64,000 nt of DNA. Source: Pelobates cultripes (lineage: Eukaryota > Chordata > Amphibia > Anura > Pelobatidae). A program made the translations under genes and the position numbers. Positions 10,673-21,276 of the stretch are shown piece by piece. Location: contig OW240912.1 of NCBI GenBank assembly GCA_933207985.1, positions 362,751,263 through 362,815,262 on the forward strand. Reading direction: 5' to 3'. The notes under the pieces were generated by a model. It ran no database searches, was not told the DNA's origin, and was given only the letters and a program-made list of their open reading frames with translations. The number at the start of each line of letters is the position of its first letter. Position 1 is the first letter of the stretch.

Positions 10673-10808
10673 CAGGGTTGTCCAAAAGGTATTCTAGAGA
10701 AGTATAGAACTACAATGTACATGATGTTTTGCCATTGTAAAGGCTGGCAAAGCATCATGGGAGTTGTAGTTCTAGGCCATCAGGGGATCTGGCTGTTGTC
10801 CACCCTTT
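10673..10808. mobile_element. Short hAT-type nonautonomous element
   Basis: It begins CAGGGTTGTCC and ends with the imperfect complement (TGTCCACCCTTT). Candidate 8-bp duplications GTGTAAAG and GCGTAAAC flank it (6 of 8 match). CAGGG ends with 8-bp duplications are typical of hAT transposons. An internal inverted segment reads ATCATGGGAGTTGTAGTTCT. Confidence 0.6.
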
Positions 10809-11389
10809 GCGTAAACAAAGGTATTTGAAGGTTAAAAAAAAAATTATTAAAAAATGGACTTTCATTGTCATTCATAAAAATCCATAGTGCTTTAATATAA
10901 GTACCATGGACCCATTACTTTATATTTTCTGTCGGTATTTCATAAAAATTAAGGTAATTAGACTGCACTGCCCTTCTATGTCCAGAGTATCCAAACTATG
11001 CTAAGCAAATAAAGCTCTACCTTCACCCTTGTACTTTAGGTTGGAATATTTTAAGAACATAAAGTGCTTCTTCTTTAGGGAAATTAAGATTAGTGTTTTT
11101 ATAAATGAACACTAATGCCAAATTAAAAAGTCAATTACTGTTATGTAGTATAACACTTTTGAACTTCTGCCAGAATTTCCAAACAGAACCATCGTAAAAC
11201 ACATTTAAAATCAACAAAACTTTCTGTAGTCATCCATTTTCCATTCTTCCTCCACCTTTGACAACAATTAGGTTGTCTTTAAATGGCATTATAGTAATTA
11301 TAGATGTAGGGGAAGGAAGATAGTACAATAATCTTACTCCTGAGCGGGGGTTAACCCCTAGTGCAACAAAATGTACTATAAAACTAAAC
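10809..11389. other. Unassigned intergenic DNA
   Basis: No coding or repeat structure was recognised. Confidence 0.45.
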
Positions 11390-11719
11390 AATAAAGAAGG
11401 GAGACAGGAGAAGGGACAGGATAAAACAAATTTTAGTTAAAATAACTGTTGTAAGAAACCCTCAAGTGATATAGTTACACTTCATTCAAATGACTGTTGT
11501 AAGAAATCCTCAAGTGATACAGTTACACTTCATTCAAATGACTGTTGTAAGAAATCCTCAAGTGATGCAGTTACACTACCTGTTAACAGAGTAAAATGCC
11601 ACTGTGGTAACAGCAGCTACAAATTAGTGCTAAGGTCACCCATCTATAACAAGGCAACTACCACTCTGCAGGACAATCTATCATTTATCCTGTCCCTTCT
11701 CCTGTCTCCCTTCCTTATT
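11390..11719. mobile_element. Fold-back element enclosing a 48-bp minisatellite
   Basis: The left arm (11390-11425) and right arm (11684-11719) are near-perfect inverted copies of a purine-rich GGGAGACAGGAGAAGGGACA core. Between them lies a three-unit 48-bp tandem repeat. No transposase or target duplication was identified. Confidence 0.65.
11448..11585. repeat. Minisatellite, 48-bp period, about 3 copies
   Basis: CAAGTGAT occurs at 11463, 11511 and 11559, exactly 48 bases apart. Each unit also contains TGTTGTAAGAAA and GTTACACT. Confidence 0.9.
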
Positions 11720-12425
11720 CATTATATATGTACAATCAAACAAATAGGGTTACTTAATAAACTGAGAATTCAAGGTGAATCCAAGTTGAGATTCAAATGT
11801 AAGGCCAGAGTAGTCAAACTGAAAGCATAGCTGATTTATCACAGTTCGCTACATTGACCTTAAATTTTAATTTACTTTGAATCCACATTGAATTCTCACT
11901 TTATTGAATAATCCTAAATATCTATTTCATTCCTTGAAGTAGGTGGAGAAGTGTTTTACCAACTCTAAAAGATGAGCTGACCTATCATGTAGAAAATGCA
12001 CAACATATGCAAAAAAGTTAATTATGGTTAAAGGGTTACTACAATCAGGTAGGAGTGTGGGTGTGCCATGTTTCTGCTTGAAATACTGCACATGCAGCGT
12101 TATAATCATTTGTGTGCCGGGGAAAAGTTGCAACGTCTGTCATCAGCGAGCATGGCAGAGCACAAAAAAGGGAAGATTTCTTCCCCCTAAACTATGTGTT
12201 CCCTCCTGCTTCTATCTGTTGCTCCTACTTTTTTGTCTTCAATAGAAAATCCCACCTTCCACCCCCAAATCCTTCCCACCCTCCTCCCCTTGCTAGCTCA
12301 TATTGTGTGCATGCGCTTTGAGCCAGCAAAACAGTTCAGTCACAGATTTCTCTGTGAGAAGCCTGTAATAGGACTGTGTGATTAGGCATGGAAGAGCAGC
12401 ACCGGGAGCTTTCCATGGCACTTTG
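11720..12425. other. Unassigned intergenic DNA
   Basis: No feature was recognised. Confidence 0.45.
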
Positions 12426-13025
12426 TTAAAGGAACACTATAGGATCAGGAACACAAACATGTATTCCTGACCCTATAGTGTTAAAACCACCATCTAGCCC
12501 CCCTGGATCCCTCATGCCTCCATAAATCTAGCAAAATCTTACTGTATTCAAGCCTGAAGCTTTAGCTCTGCATGCTGTTCGCCTCAGAAAACCAAGCGGT
12601 CTGCTGACATCATCAGAAGTGGTAGCCTGATCCAATCACAATGCTTTCCCATAGGATTGGTTGAGACTGAAAGAGAGGCAGATCAGGGGCAGAGCCAGCA
12701 TGATTCAAACACAGCCCTGGCCAATCAGCATCTCATCATAGAGATGAATTGAATCAATGAATCTCTATGAGGAAAGTTCAGTGTCTGCATGCAGAGGGAG
12801 GAGATACTGAATGTTTGGATGTATTTTATGCAGCCATGACCCAGGAAGGATCTCTAACAACCATCTGAGGAGTGGCCAGTGAAGTTATCACTAGGCTGTA
12901 ATGTAAACACTGCATTTTCTCTGAAAAGACAGTGTTTACAGCAAAAAACCTGAAGGGAATGATTCTACTCACCAGAACAAATTCAATAAGCTGTAGTTGC
13001 TCTGGTGACTATAGTGTTCCTTTAA
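12426..13025. mobile_element. TTAA-flanked MITE, 600 bp
   Basis: TTAA stands at both ends, followed inward by AAGGAACACTATAG in inverted orientation. The body includes CTATAGTGTTAAAACCACC and GTGTTTACAGCAAAAA blocks. These recur in inverse order at 37467-38055, which is the same family in the opposite orientation. There are no long ORFs. Confidence 0.85.
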
Positions 13026-13213
13026 GGTAAGTTTAATTGAATAACAAAAATAAAAAAAACAGGTGAATAGTGCAGATACCTTCTTCCATATGGCATAATA
13101 ATTACATTCTTCCTTTCCCAGTGTATTTTGAAATAATACCGGGTATACTGACCTCCCAATTCTGATAATCACCATCAGACAGTCAATCCAAACGAATCTT
13201 CAAAGAAACAAAT

Positions 13214-13496
13214 AGCAGGTGATGTGCACAAAGACTCTGTTCCCTGCCTGTTCCTTCAAAAAAATCTTTATTAAGCAAAAATCTACTAACAGAACTTACA
13301 CTGGACAGATCTATGCGTTTCGTGTTTTACAACACTTTATCACGTTCACCTGAACTTGATAAAGTGCGTAGATTACCAAGATCTGTCCTGCGGGAGGGAG
13401 CTTTTTGCTGAATATCCAATGTAATTTCCATTAGAAGATTATCGCTAAATAAATATTATTTCAAGGAACGGGCAGTGAACAGAATCTTTGTGCAAA
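13214..13496. mobile_element. Fold-back repeat with a GCGTTTCGT motif
   Basis: The outer arms GCACAAAGACTCTGTTC and GAACAGAATCTTTGTGC are inverted. An inner palindrome is made of AGATCTATGCG...CACTTTATCA and its complement (GATAAAGTGCGTAGAT...AGATCT). The GCGTTTCGT word is the complement of the ACGAAACGC word at 20124-20135. Confidence 0.6.
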
Positions 13497-13674
13497 CCTC
13501 TTGCTATTATTTATTTTAAGGTAAGTTTAAAATTCTTTTTTGCAGGTTTTTACAGGGGGAAGCCTAATCGTTATACTTATAATGTAAAAAAAAATAATTT
13601 TTATTCTCAGGATTAGAGTAACCCTTTACAAAGTTAGAACACAGCAAAGATATACTGCTGAATACATTCATTTG

Positions 13675-13786
13675 GAGCATCATCTGCAGAAGCCAGGAAG
13701 TGGCAAAGAGTGGAGCATCATCTGCAGAAGCCAGGAAGTGGCAAAGAGTGGAGCATCATCTGCAGAAGTCAGGAAGTGGCCGAGAT
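13675..13786. repeat. Minisatellite, 38-bp period, 3 copies
   Basis: CATCTGCAGA occurs at 13681, 13719 and 13757. The unit contains CCAGGAAGTGGC. Confidence 0.9.
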
Positions 13787-13959
13787 CTTAACAAATGCTG
13801 GTCCTCCAATCGTTTTCAATTGGTGTGTTTTAAATATCCCATAACACTGCAGAGGTTCATGGGATATGTATTATTGTTTTCAGTCTGCTTTACATTTAGT
13901 AATGAAAAACATGAATGGAGATAACTATACTAAGTATGTAATAGCTTACAAATGGCTTC

Positions 13960-14954
13960 AATTATTATTATTATTATGATATAAAATTCCGCAGCGCTTT
14001 ACAATGGGTGGACGAACAGACATGTAGTTGTAACCAGACAAGTTGGACACACAGGAACAGAGGGGTTGAGGGCCCTGCTCAATGAGCTTACATGCTAGAG
14101 GGAGTGGGGTAAAATGACACAAAAAGGTAAGGATAGTATTAGACTAGTGACAGTTGCAGTTGAGGAATCAGTCAGGAGCTATTAACAGTTTAATTGATAC
14201 ACTTTTATGAAGAAGTGGGTTTTTAATGATTTTTTGAAGGAGTGGAGACTGGGTGAACGGAGGAGGGAAGTGAGTTCCACAGGAACGGTGCAGCACTCGA
14301 GAAATCTTGAAGGCGGGCATCAGAGGTGAGAGTACGGACAGAAGATAGATGTAAGTCTTCAGCAGATCGTAAGGGCCTAGACGGGACACACTTGTGTATA
14401 AGGGAGGATAGATAGGTGGGAGCAGCATTATGTAGCGATTTGAAAGCAAGAACCAGAATTTTAAATTGAGCTCTATATTTTATAGGAAGCCAATGTAGGC
14501 ACTGACAGAAGGGTGAGGCATGGGAGGTGAGAGCGGACAGGAAGATGAGCCTCGCTGCCGCATTCATTGTGGACTGTAATGGCGCAAGTTGGGAGCACGT
14601 ATGACCACTCAGAAGCGGATTACAGTAGTCAAGGCAAGAAAGGACAGTGGAGTGAACCAACACCTTAGTCGCATCTGGCATTAAGTAGGGGCGGATGGGC
14701 GCAATGTTTTTGGCGATTGATTGAACATGAGGCTTGAAGGAGGGGTCGGAGTCAAAGAGAACACTTAGGCAGCGAGCCTGCGTGGTGGAGCTGATGGTAG
14801 CACCGTTGACTTGGAGGGAGACAGACACAGGAGTAACAACACTTAAGGGAGGAAAGACCAGAATTTCAGTTTTGGTCAAGTTTAGTTTAAGGAAGTGGGC
14901 AGCCATCCAGTTAGAAACAGCAGAGAGGCAGTCAGAGATACGGTCTTCTAACAC
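13960..14954 (-). mobile_element. L2-type LINE, 3' part, minus strand
   Basis: The open frame 14223-14954 encodes the end of an L2 [22 protein letters not shown], then the LDYCNPLLSG and HWLPIKYRAQFKI motifs. The 3' tail ends in an (ATT)n run after the sequence complementary to the L2 tail words GCGCTTTACAATGGG and GAGCTTACATG. It is about as old as the plus-strand copy at 15860-17365, judged by eye. The 5' end is truncated within RT. Confidence 0.88.
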
Positions 14955-15319
14955 AGCATCACTAGATTACTTTGTTAAATAATCTGAGATGTGTGTGTTG
15001 TTTCTTTTTTATGCTTTTAAATATTCCATAGCAAGACTACAATCAAATTCTGTTCTTCTTTAATTTCAGAAATAGACATAGCTTAGAAAATGCCTTCTAA
15101 AAAAAACTGCCAATACAATGATATTCTAGTAAGAATGAATAATTCATAAATTACCTGTAATATTGTTTTTAAGTCATATTTGTGTCTCTTAACTTTCTAA
15201 GTCATTTTCTTGAGTGCCCTAAACTTTAGCTGAATGTAGCTTGGCAGTGATGAAATTTTTTCAGCTGGAGTTCTTTATACGGCAGCTTTGAGGTTTATAT
15301 AATTTATACCCCTAAGTAG

Positions 15320-15703
15320 ATGCCCTTGGATCCGTTTGATGTTTGCTTGCTAGATTCACATTGCAGCCATCTGCCTGCTCTTTCATCTGCCTTCCGGTGT
15401 ACTTTGCCTCCCTCTCAATCAATTCATATCTTTACCACAGGTCTCTTCCCACCTCCAAAATCTAATTTCGTCTGCCAGCCATTAAATGATCTGCTTGTTT
15501 CCCAAGCCTCACCAAAAAGATTGCTTGCAACTTGTCTTGCTCCCAGACATAACAACAGAGAAAATGCACTGGGCTACCTCCTACTAATGCTATGTGTAAT
15601 CTGTTTGATTTTATTAGTTTTTCGTAAGTACATTTATCATACTGATCAAGACGTACACAATCATTCGGCTGCAACCAAAAAAAGTAAACATGCTGACATC
15701 TGA
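15320..15703 (+). other. Candidate exon or stray ORF with one membrane segment
   Basis: The 127-residue frame is unrecognised. Its last third holds a hydrophobic run (LGYLLLMLCVICLILLVF, about residues 83-100) followed by a positively charged RKYIYH and a polar tail ending in ATKKSKHADI before a TGA. That is the layout of a single-pass membrane protein's last exon. A weak AG acceptor lies at the ACAACAG near 15556. There is no supporting homology, promoter or neighbouring exon, so it may be chance. Confidence 0.2.
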
Positions 15704-15859
15704 ATCAGTAGATGGTTACAATGATGACAAAATCATGCGGCATGCACACTATTTGAATGCTTTCAAAAAATCTTTTATTATGAATTTCACCATAGGTGAA
15801 TGAAGCCTGCTAATTTTTGTATTTTTATAAGCCTCGCTCATACAGCTTGGCTCTTTCCT

Positions 15860-17365
15860 CTGCAAAAGTAAATTACTTCAATACCCTCATAACCACACTC
15901 TTCTGCAAAACCCAAATGACTATTTCAGACATTTAACTCTCTTCTTTGCCCTGTTGTTCCTCCTCCACCTACTAACTTGACCGCCTCAGACTTTGCAACT
16001 CATTTCACTGACAAGATCTCTACAATCAGGGAAGAGATCTCTCATCTTTCCTTTTCCCCTTAGAATACTTCCCCTAACCTCATTCCCTCTGCTGTTCTAT
16101 GTTCATTCGCACCTGCTACAGCGGAAGAGGTTTCTGCTTTGCTCCAGTCCTCCTGCCCCACCACCTGCTCCCTAGATCCAATTGCCTCGCATCTCATCTG
16201 TACTCTGTCTTCTCTTTCCCTACCTCTCACTCTGCTAGACCCGCTTCAGTCTGGTTTCCATGCTAAGCACTCTGTGGAAACAGCACTGATCAAAGTATCC
16301 AATGATCTACTTGCTGCAAAATCTTGTGGTCACTACTCTATCCTAATTCTCCTTGACCTTTCTGCGGCTTTTGACACTGTTGATCATCAACAGCTTCTTC
16401 TCATCCTCCGCAATATCGGTCTACAAGATATTGCCCTCTCCTGGTGCTCCTCCTACCTCTCCCAGCGCTCTTTCAGTGTTTCTTTCTCTGCTCTGCTTCT
16501 TCTCCTCAACTCCTTTCTGTTGGTGTCCCCCAAGGTTCAATTCTTGGTCCCCTACTGTTCTCCCTTTATACTGCCTCCATTGGTAAACTCATTAGCTTCT
16601 TTGGCTTCCAATGTCATTTCTATGCAGCTGACAGGCAAATCGATCTGTCCTCTCCTGATCTCTCCTCATCCCTCTTGACTAGTGTCTCTGAATGCCTCTC
16701 TGCTATTTCTAACTGGATGGCTGCCCACTTCCTTAAACTGAACTTGACCAAAACTGAAATTCTTGTCTTTCCTCCCTCAAGTGTTGCTACTCCTGTGTCT
16801 GTCTCTCTCCAAGTCAACGGTGCTATCATTAGCTCCACCATGCAGGCACGCTGCCTAGGTGTTCTCTTTGACTCCGACCTCTCCTTCACGCATCTTGTTC
16901 AGTCTATCGTCAAATCCTACCGCTTCCATCTCAAAAACATTGCGCGCATCCGACCCTACTTAACACCAGATGCGACTAAGGTGCTGGTCCATTCCACTTT
17001 CCTTTCTCGCCTTGACCACTGTAATCTGTTTCTCAATGGTCTTACGTGCACCCAACTTGCGCTGTTACGGTCCATAATTAATCAATAAAAACCCACTTCT
17101 TCATAAAAGCATATCAATTAAACTGTTAATAACTAACTGATTCCTCTCTTGCAACTGTCACTAGTCTAATACTATCCTTAGCTTTTGTGTCACTTTATCC
17201 CACTCCCTCTAGCATGTAAGCTCATTGAGCAGGACCCTCAACCCCTCTGTTCCTGTGTGTCCAACTTGTCTGGTTACAACTACATGTTTGTTCGTCAACC
17301 CATTGTAAAGCGCTGTGGAATATGTTGGCGCTATATAAATAATAACATAATAATAGTAATAATAA
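15860..17365 (+). mobile_element. L2-type LINE, plus strand, with internal deletion
   Basis: RT domains are recognisable across shifting frames. [13 protein letters not shown] (first catalytic Asp) and [16 protein letters not shown] are present. The YADDTQ-like active site is reduced to FYAADRQ near 16620, and [18 protein letters not shown] follows. Near 17075 the coding part jumps straight to the terminal FFIKAYQLN-type end, deleting roughly 100 residues present in the minus-strand copy. The 3' end carries GGCGCTATATAAATAATA, typical of L2 tails. Confidence 0.9.
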
Positions 17366-18149
17366 TTTGTTTTTTATTAGCCACTTCTAGATGGGATTCT
17401 AAATATTGATACACACTCTGTTCAGGCAAGGTACCGAAAGGGCAGTTAGTCTACAGTTCTAAAGGTCAGACATGGCAGCCAAGATTCATAAACAAAGTCA
17501 AGGTGTCAAAGACAAGTCAGAGGTCATAGCATACAGCAAATAATATTGAGAGTGACAAAAAGAAAACATGGACAAAAACAACACAATCACTGACTCTAGG
17601 GGTGGGATTGTATACTCTTAGTTCTGGAAATAACTTGCACTTTGACTTCTGGATGGAGGGCTGTTTTTTTTTTGTTTTTTTGTTTTTTTTAAATAAAAAC
17701 CTGTCTTCAACAGAGGGAGGTGGGACACTGGAAGGGGAAAGCAGTCTTTCAAGCTGGAACACTGCACATACATACTGCTACCACTTTCACCACTTCAAAT
17801 CACTGAAGTGGTTACGATAGTTGGAGTAACAATTTAATAATCAGTATATAATATACAAATCTAAATGTACTATAACATATATACATAATATCTATATTGT
17901 GTGTATATTGTGCGGTACACTGATTTACCCACTTTTGCACTTTTGGTTAGTCTAATTCGTTTTCCCAAATCTTTTTTCATTAAGGAGATTCGGACAAGCA
18001 GAACCGCCACATGGCTAAAATTCGGCCTTCCTAATTTTTTTGTATAATTTTGGGCAAAGTGGTACGGCTGAAATGCACGAGTTTAATGTCCAGAAATAAA
18101 CCTTTCTGTATATTTCTATGGTATGTTTCACAAGTATCCAATTCATATA
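17366..18149. other. Unassigned intergenic DNA
   Basis: T-rich and AT-rich; no coding or repeat structure was recognised. Confidence 0.45.
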
Positions 18150-18442
18150 CAGTTGCAAGAAAAAGTATGTGAACCCTTTGGAATGATATGGATTTCTGCA
18201 CAAATTGGTCATAAAATGTGATCTGATCATCATCAATAGACAATCACAGTCTGCTTAAACTAATAACACACAAAGAATGAAATGTTGCCATGTTTTTATT
18301 GAACCCATCATGTAAACATTCACAGTGCAGGTGGAAAAAGTATGTGAACCCAACAGGACAATGACCCAGATCACATTTTATGACCAATTTGTGCAGAAAT
18401 CCATATCATTCCAAAGGGTTCACATACTTTTTCTTGCAACTG
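18150..18442. mobile_element. TA-flanked MITE with long terminal inverted repeats
   Basis: It starts CAGTTGCAAGAAAAAGTATG and ends with the exact complement. The inverted arms extend at least 70 bp through TATGGATTTCTGCACAAATTGG, and TA flanks both ends. The TA target and CAGT start fit a Tc1/mariner-type element. There is no ORF, so it is nonautonomous. Confidence 0.85.
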
Positions 18443-19088
18443 TAACTTATCAGTATTCTTCCTCCATTTAGTAACCTGACAAATCCTCTGCCCTATGTCA
18501 AAATAATACAATTTGTAAACCAGATTTAATATTAAAACATTATATTAAGTTATCCAACATTATTGAACTTTGTGACATCTTTTATGAGATATCTTTCACA
18601 CTTTATGCCTCTCTTCTCCTTTCTGTCATGCAAGATAAAAAAGCAATGAGTTGGTCATACAGAAACAAACGATGGGTAGAACTCTGCTCAAGTGAGCTTG
18701 CAGTCTACAAGGAACATCTTTCTTCAAGACCCGCATCTCAGCCAGAGTTCAAGGTTTTCTCTAATTAACAATTAATCAAGCATGTGTCAGAATGAAAACT
18801 GCCGTGTGTTGTCCTGAACTCCAGTAAAATAATCTTTCATTGTCAGGCTGAAGAAACTCATTTAGCGGAGCATGTTTCTTTAAACATAAAATAAACAAGC
18901 TTTCAAAATGACATCTGAGGATTAATGATTGTTATGTTGATACGTTAAAACAAGACTAATGAAATTAAATATTGCAGTACTGTGTCTAAATAAAATCAAA
19001 CATAATAAAGGGGCAACTCCCAAAAGCGTGTTTTCCAAAATGCCGCTACTCCAATAAAAACTAAGGACGACGACGATCTACAATTCTG
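18443..19088. other. Unassigned DNA before the assembly gap
   Basis: No feature was recognised. The last 70 bases (GACGACGACGATC) abut the gap. Confidence 0.45.
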
Positions 19089-19188
19089 NNNNNNNNNNNN
19101 NNNNNNNNNNNNNNNNNNNNNNNNNNNNNNNNNNNNNNNNNNNNNNNNNNNNNNNNNNNNNNNNNNNNNNNNNNNNNNNNNNNNNNNN
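19089..19188. other. Assembly gap of 100 N
   Basis: Exactly 100 unknown bases, a common placeholder for a gap of unknown size. The sequence to its right starts in the middle of a tandem repeat unit. Confidence 0.98.
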
Positions 19189-19189
19189 A

Positions 19190-19945
19190 GAAGTGCCGCA
19201 TATTTTACAACTTTCCCCTGCTCGTTTTTATGTAATTTTAACATCATGGGACTTGTCTCCCCACAAGTAATCCATAAATTTTTTTTTTATTTTTTTTTAT
19301 ATTTTTTTTCTAGCTTCCATTTTTAGATCACCTTATGGGGAACTACAATACCCATAAGGCCGTGCGGCTATACTGCCGAAAACCGGAAGTGATGATTATC
19401 ACATGACCAATTGTGTCTTTATTTTTATAATCCTTCTCATCCTCGTTTTTAATAAAAAACACTGAATATGCCTCATTAACCAGTGGCTTTTTAGTAGGAA
19501 ATCAGCTATTACAAGATTTTAGCAAAAAAGATTTTAGCCAAATAGTTTCCCTTATTTCTTTTCCTTTTCATAATTTTTTTTTTTTTTTCCTATATAGGCT
19601 GCTGCATTCACAACTACATGCCCCACAAGTCATTGCGGTTCCACTTCCGGTTTTCGGAAGTGCCGCATATTTTACAACTTTCCCCTGCTCGTTTTTATGT
19701 AATTTTAACACCATGGGACTTGTCTCCCCACAAGCAACCCTATCCTTTGTTTTTTTTTTGTTTTTTTTTTTTTGTTCTCTTTTATTAGCTTCCGTTTTTA
19801 GATGGCCTTATGGGGAACTACAATACCCATAAGGCCGTGCGGCTATACTGCCGAAAACCGGAAGTGATGATTATCACATGACCAATTGTGTTTTTAATTT
19901 TATAATCCTTCTCATTTTCGTTTTTAATAAAAAACCACTGAATAT
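19190..19945. repeat. Tandem repeat, about 467-bp period, incomplete at the gap
   Basis: GAAGTGCCGCATATTTTAC starts at 19190 and again at 19657. The following about 290 bases are nearly identical, including GGCCGTGCGGCTATACTGCC. The segment between the copies carries an inverted version of the palindromic core (CCACTTCCGG TTTTCGG against CCGAAAACCGGAAGT). Long T-runs of different length separate the conserved blocks. Confidence 0.85.
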
Positions 19946-20079
19946 GCCTTATTAACCTATTTACTATCTGAGAATAATTTAATACTGTTAATTTGAGATG
20001 TAAAAAAGTATCTTTATTCTGATTGGCCGAAATTTTTTGGCGCCAATTTTAAATTGAACTATGTCTATATAAACACTAT

Positions 20080-20900
20080 CTGCCAGGTTTTGTATTATAT
20101 TCCATTTGATATAGTCTGTTAGACGAAACGCGTTATGGAAATTTAATTTTGTATAATAAATATTAAAGTTTTTGGTTAACTGATAGTCCCAACTACTTTT
20201 ATTTATACACGTACCCTGGCTATTTATCGTTTTAGTTCATTGTTATATTTTATATACACTCTATTCCGATTTTAATACTATCTCTACAAGTTCCTGACAA
20301 CCAAAGAAATCCATAGGTGGGGATTATTCCACCAGCGCTGACATCAAAGAGCAGTTGGTCTGCTCTGTACTTGTAAGTACGTTTTTTTTATTCTCTTTTA
20401 TAATATACAGTTATACAGAGAGCACTATTTGGCTGTTTCTGTTTCCTTTGAGTTTTGGATACCCTGACGAACCCATCATAAATCCCATAAGCGGGGATTA
20501 TACCGCTGTGTGCGCTTTACCCTAGAGCTGGACAGAAGCTCTGGAAATTGTGAGTTTGTTATCATTAATCAATTTTTACTTCATTTGAACCGTACATTCT
20601 GCACCATCGTTTGTTCTCTCCTTTTATCTTTTATATATTACCTGAAGATCGCGTTCCTGTACCTAAAGACGACAGAGAGGATACCTTTTTAGGTCGGACT
20701 TTCTAACTATTGATACTGGACACTGTTTATTCTGGCGCAGCCCTCCTTTTATATTTTGCTTTTATCCTGTATTTTAGGGTTTTGGGGGGATTCCCTTGTT
20801 GGGTTGCTGCCTTACTGGTTGTCTGGCGCTGTCTCTTTTCCTTTATTTATCTTACAATTGGAGTGAGGAGCAACACAGTGAGTGGAGGAAAATTATCGAG
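20080..20900 (+). repeat. Probable repeat with ACGAAACGCG motif
   Basis: Contains GACGAAACGCGTTATGG at about 20123-20139 and two related segments, GGGGATTATTCCACC at 20318 and GGGGATTATACCGC at 20493. The class is not recognised. The ORFs in it are hydrophobic, low-complexity and unsupported. Confidence 0.4.
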
Positions 20901-21276
20901 CTGATTTCGGTGGGAATGCTGTGACAATACACCTGGTCTTGGACCTGGATCAGTCCCTCAAAAGCTAAGTGCCTAAAAATCCAATTGCTTGGTTAAAATT
21001 ATAACAAGCGTTGGTGGTGCATTCAATGGATTCTGCTAAGTAAAGAAAACAGTAATAGTCAGGAAAGGAAATAGGAGCGAAAATAAAGGGTGGGGGGGAG
21101 AATAAAAGATAAAGGGTGGGGAGGGGTCTAATTCACTTAATTGTGTTTTGCAAGGCAGGGTAAGAGGGGATAGGATGGAGGAAGAGAGGGTTTTCAAAAG
21201 AGGAAGAATATCAAAGGTAGCCCTACATCAAACAAACCGTAGCATTTTATAAAAGATTCTCTGAAACAAAATAAAA

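Noticed and set aside
18996..19247. Frame spanning the assembly gap
   Set aside because: It reads through the 100 N; no real coding content.
20510..20904. Two hydrophobic frames of 60-64 residues
   Set aside because: AT-rich repeat DNA with Leu/Phe/Tyr strings; no start context, homology or exon signals.
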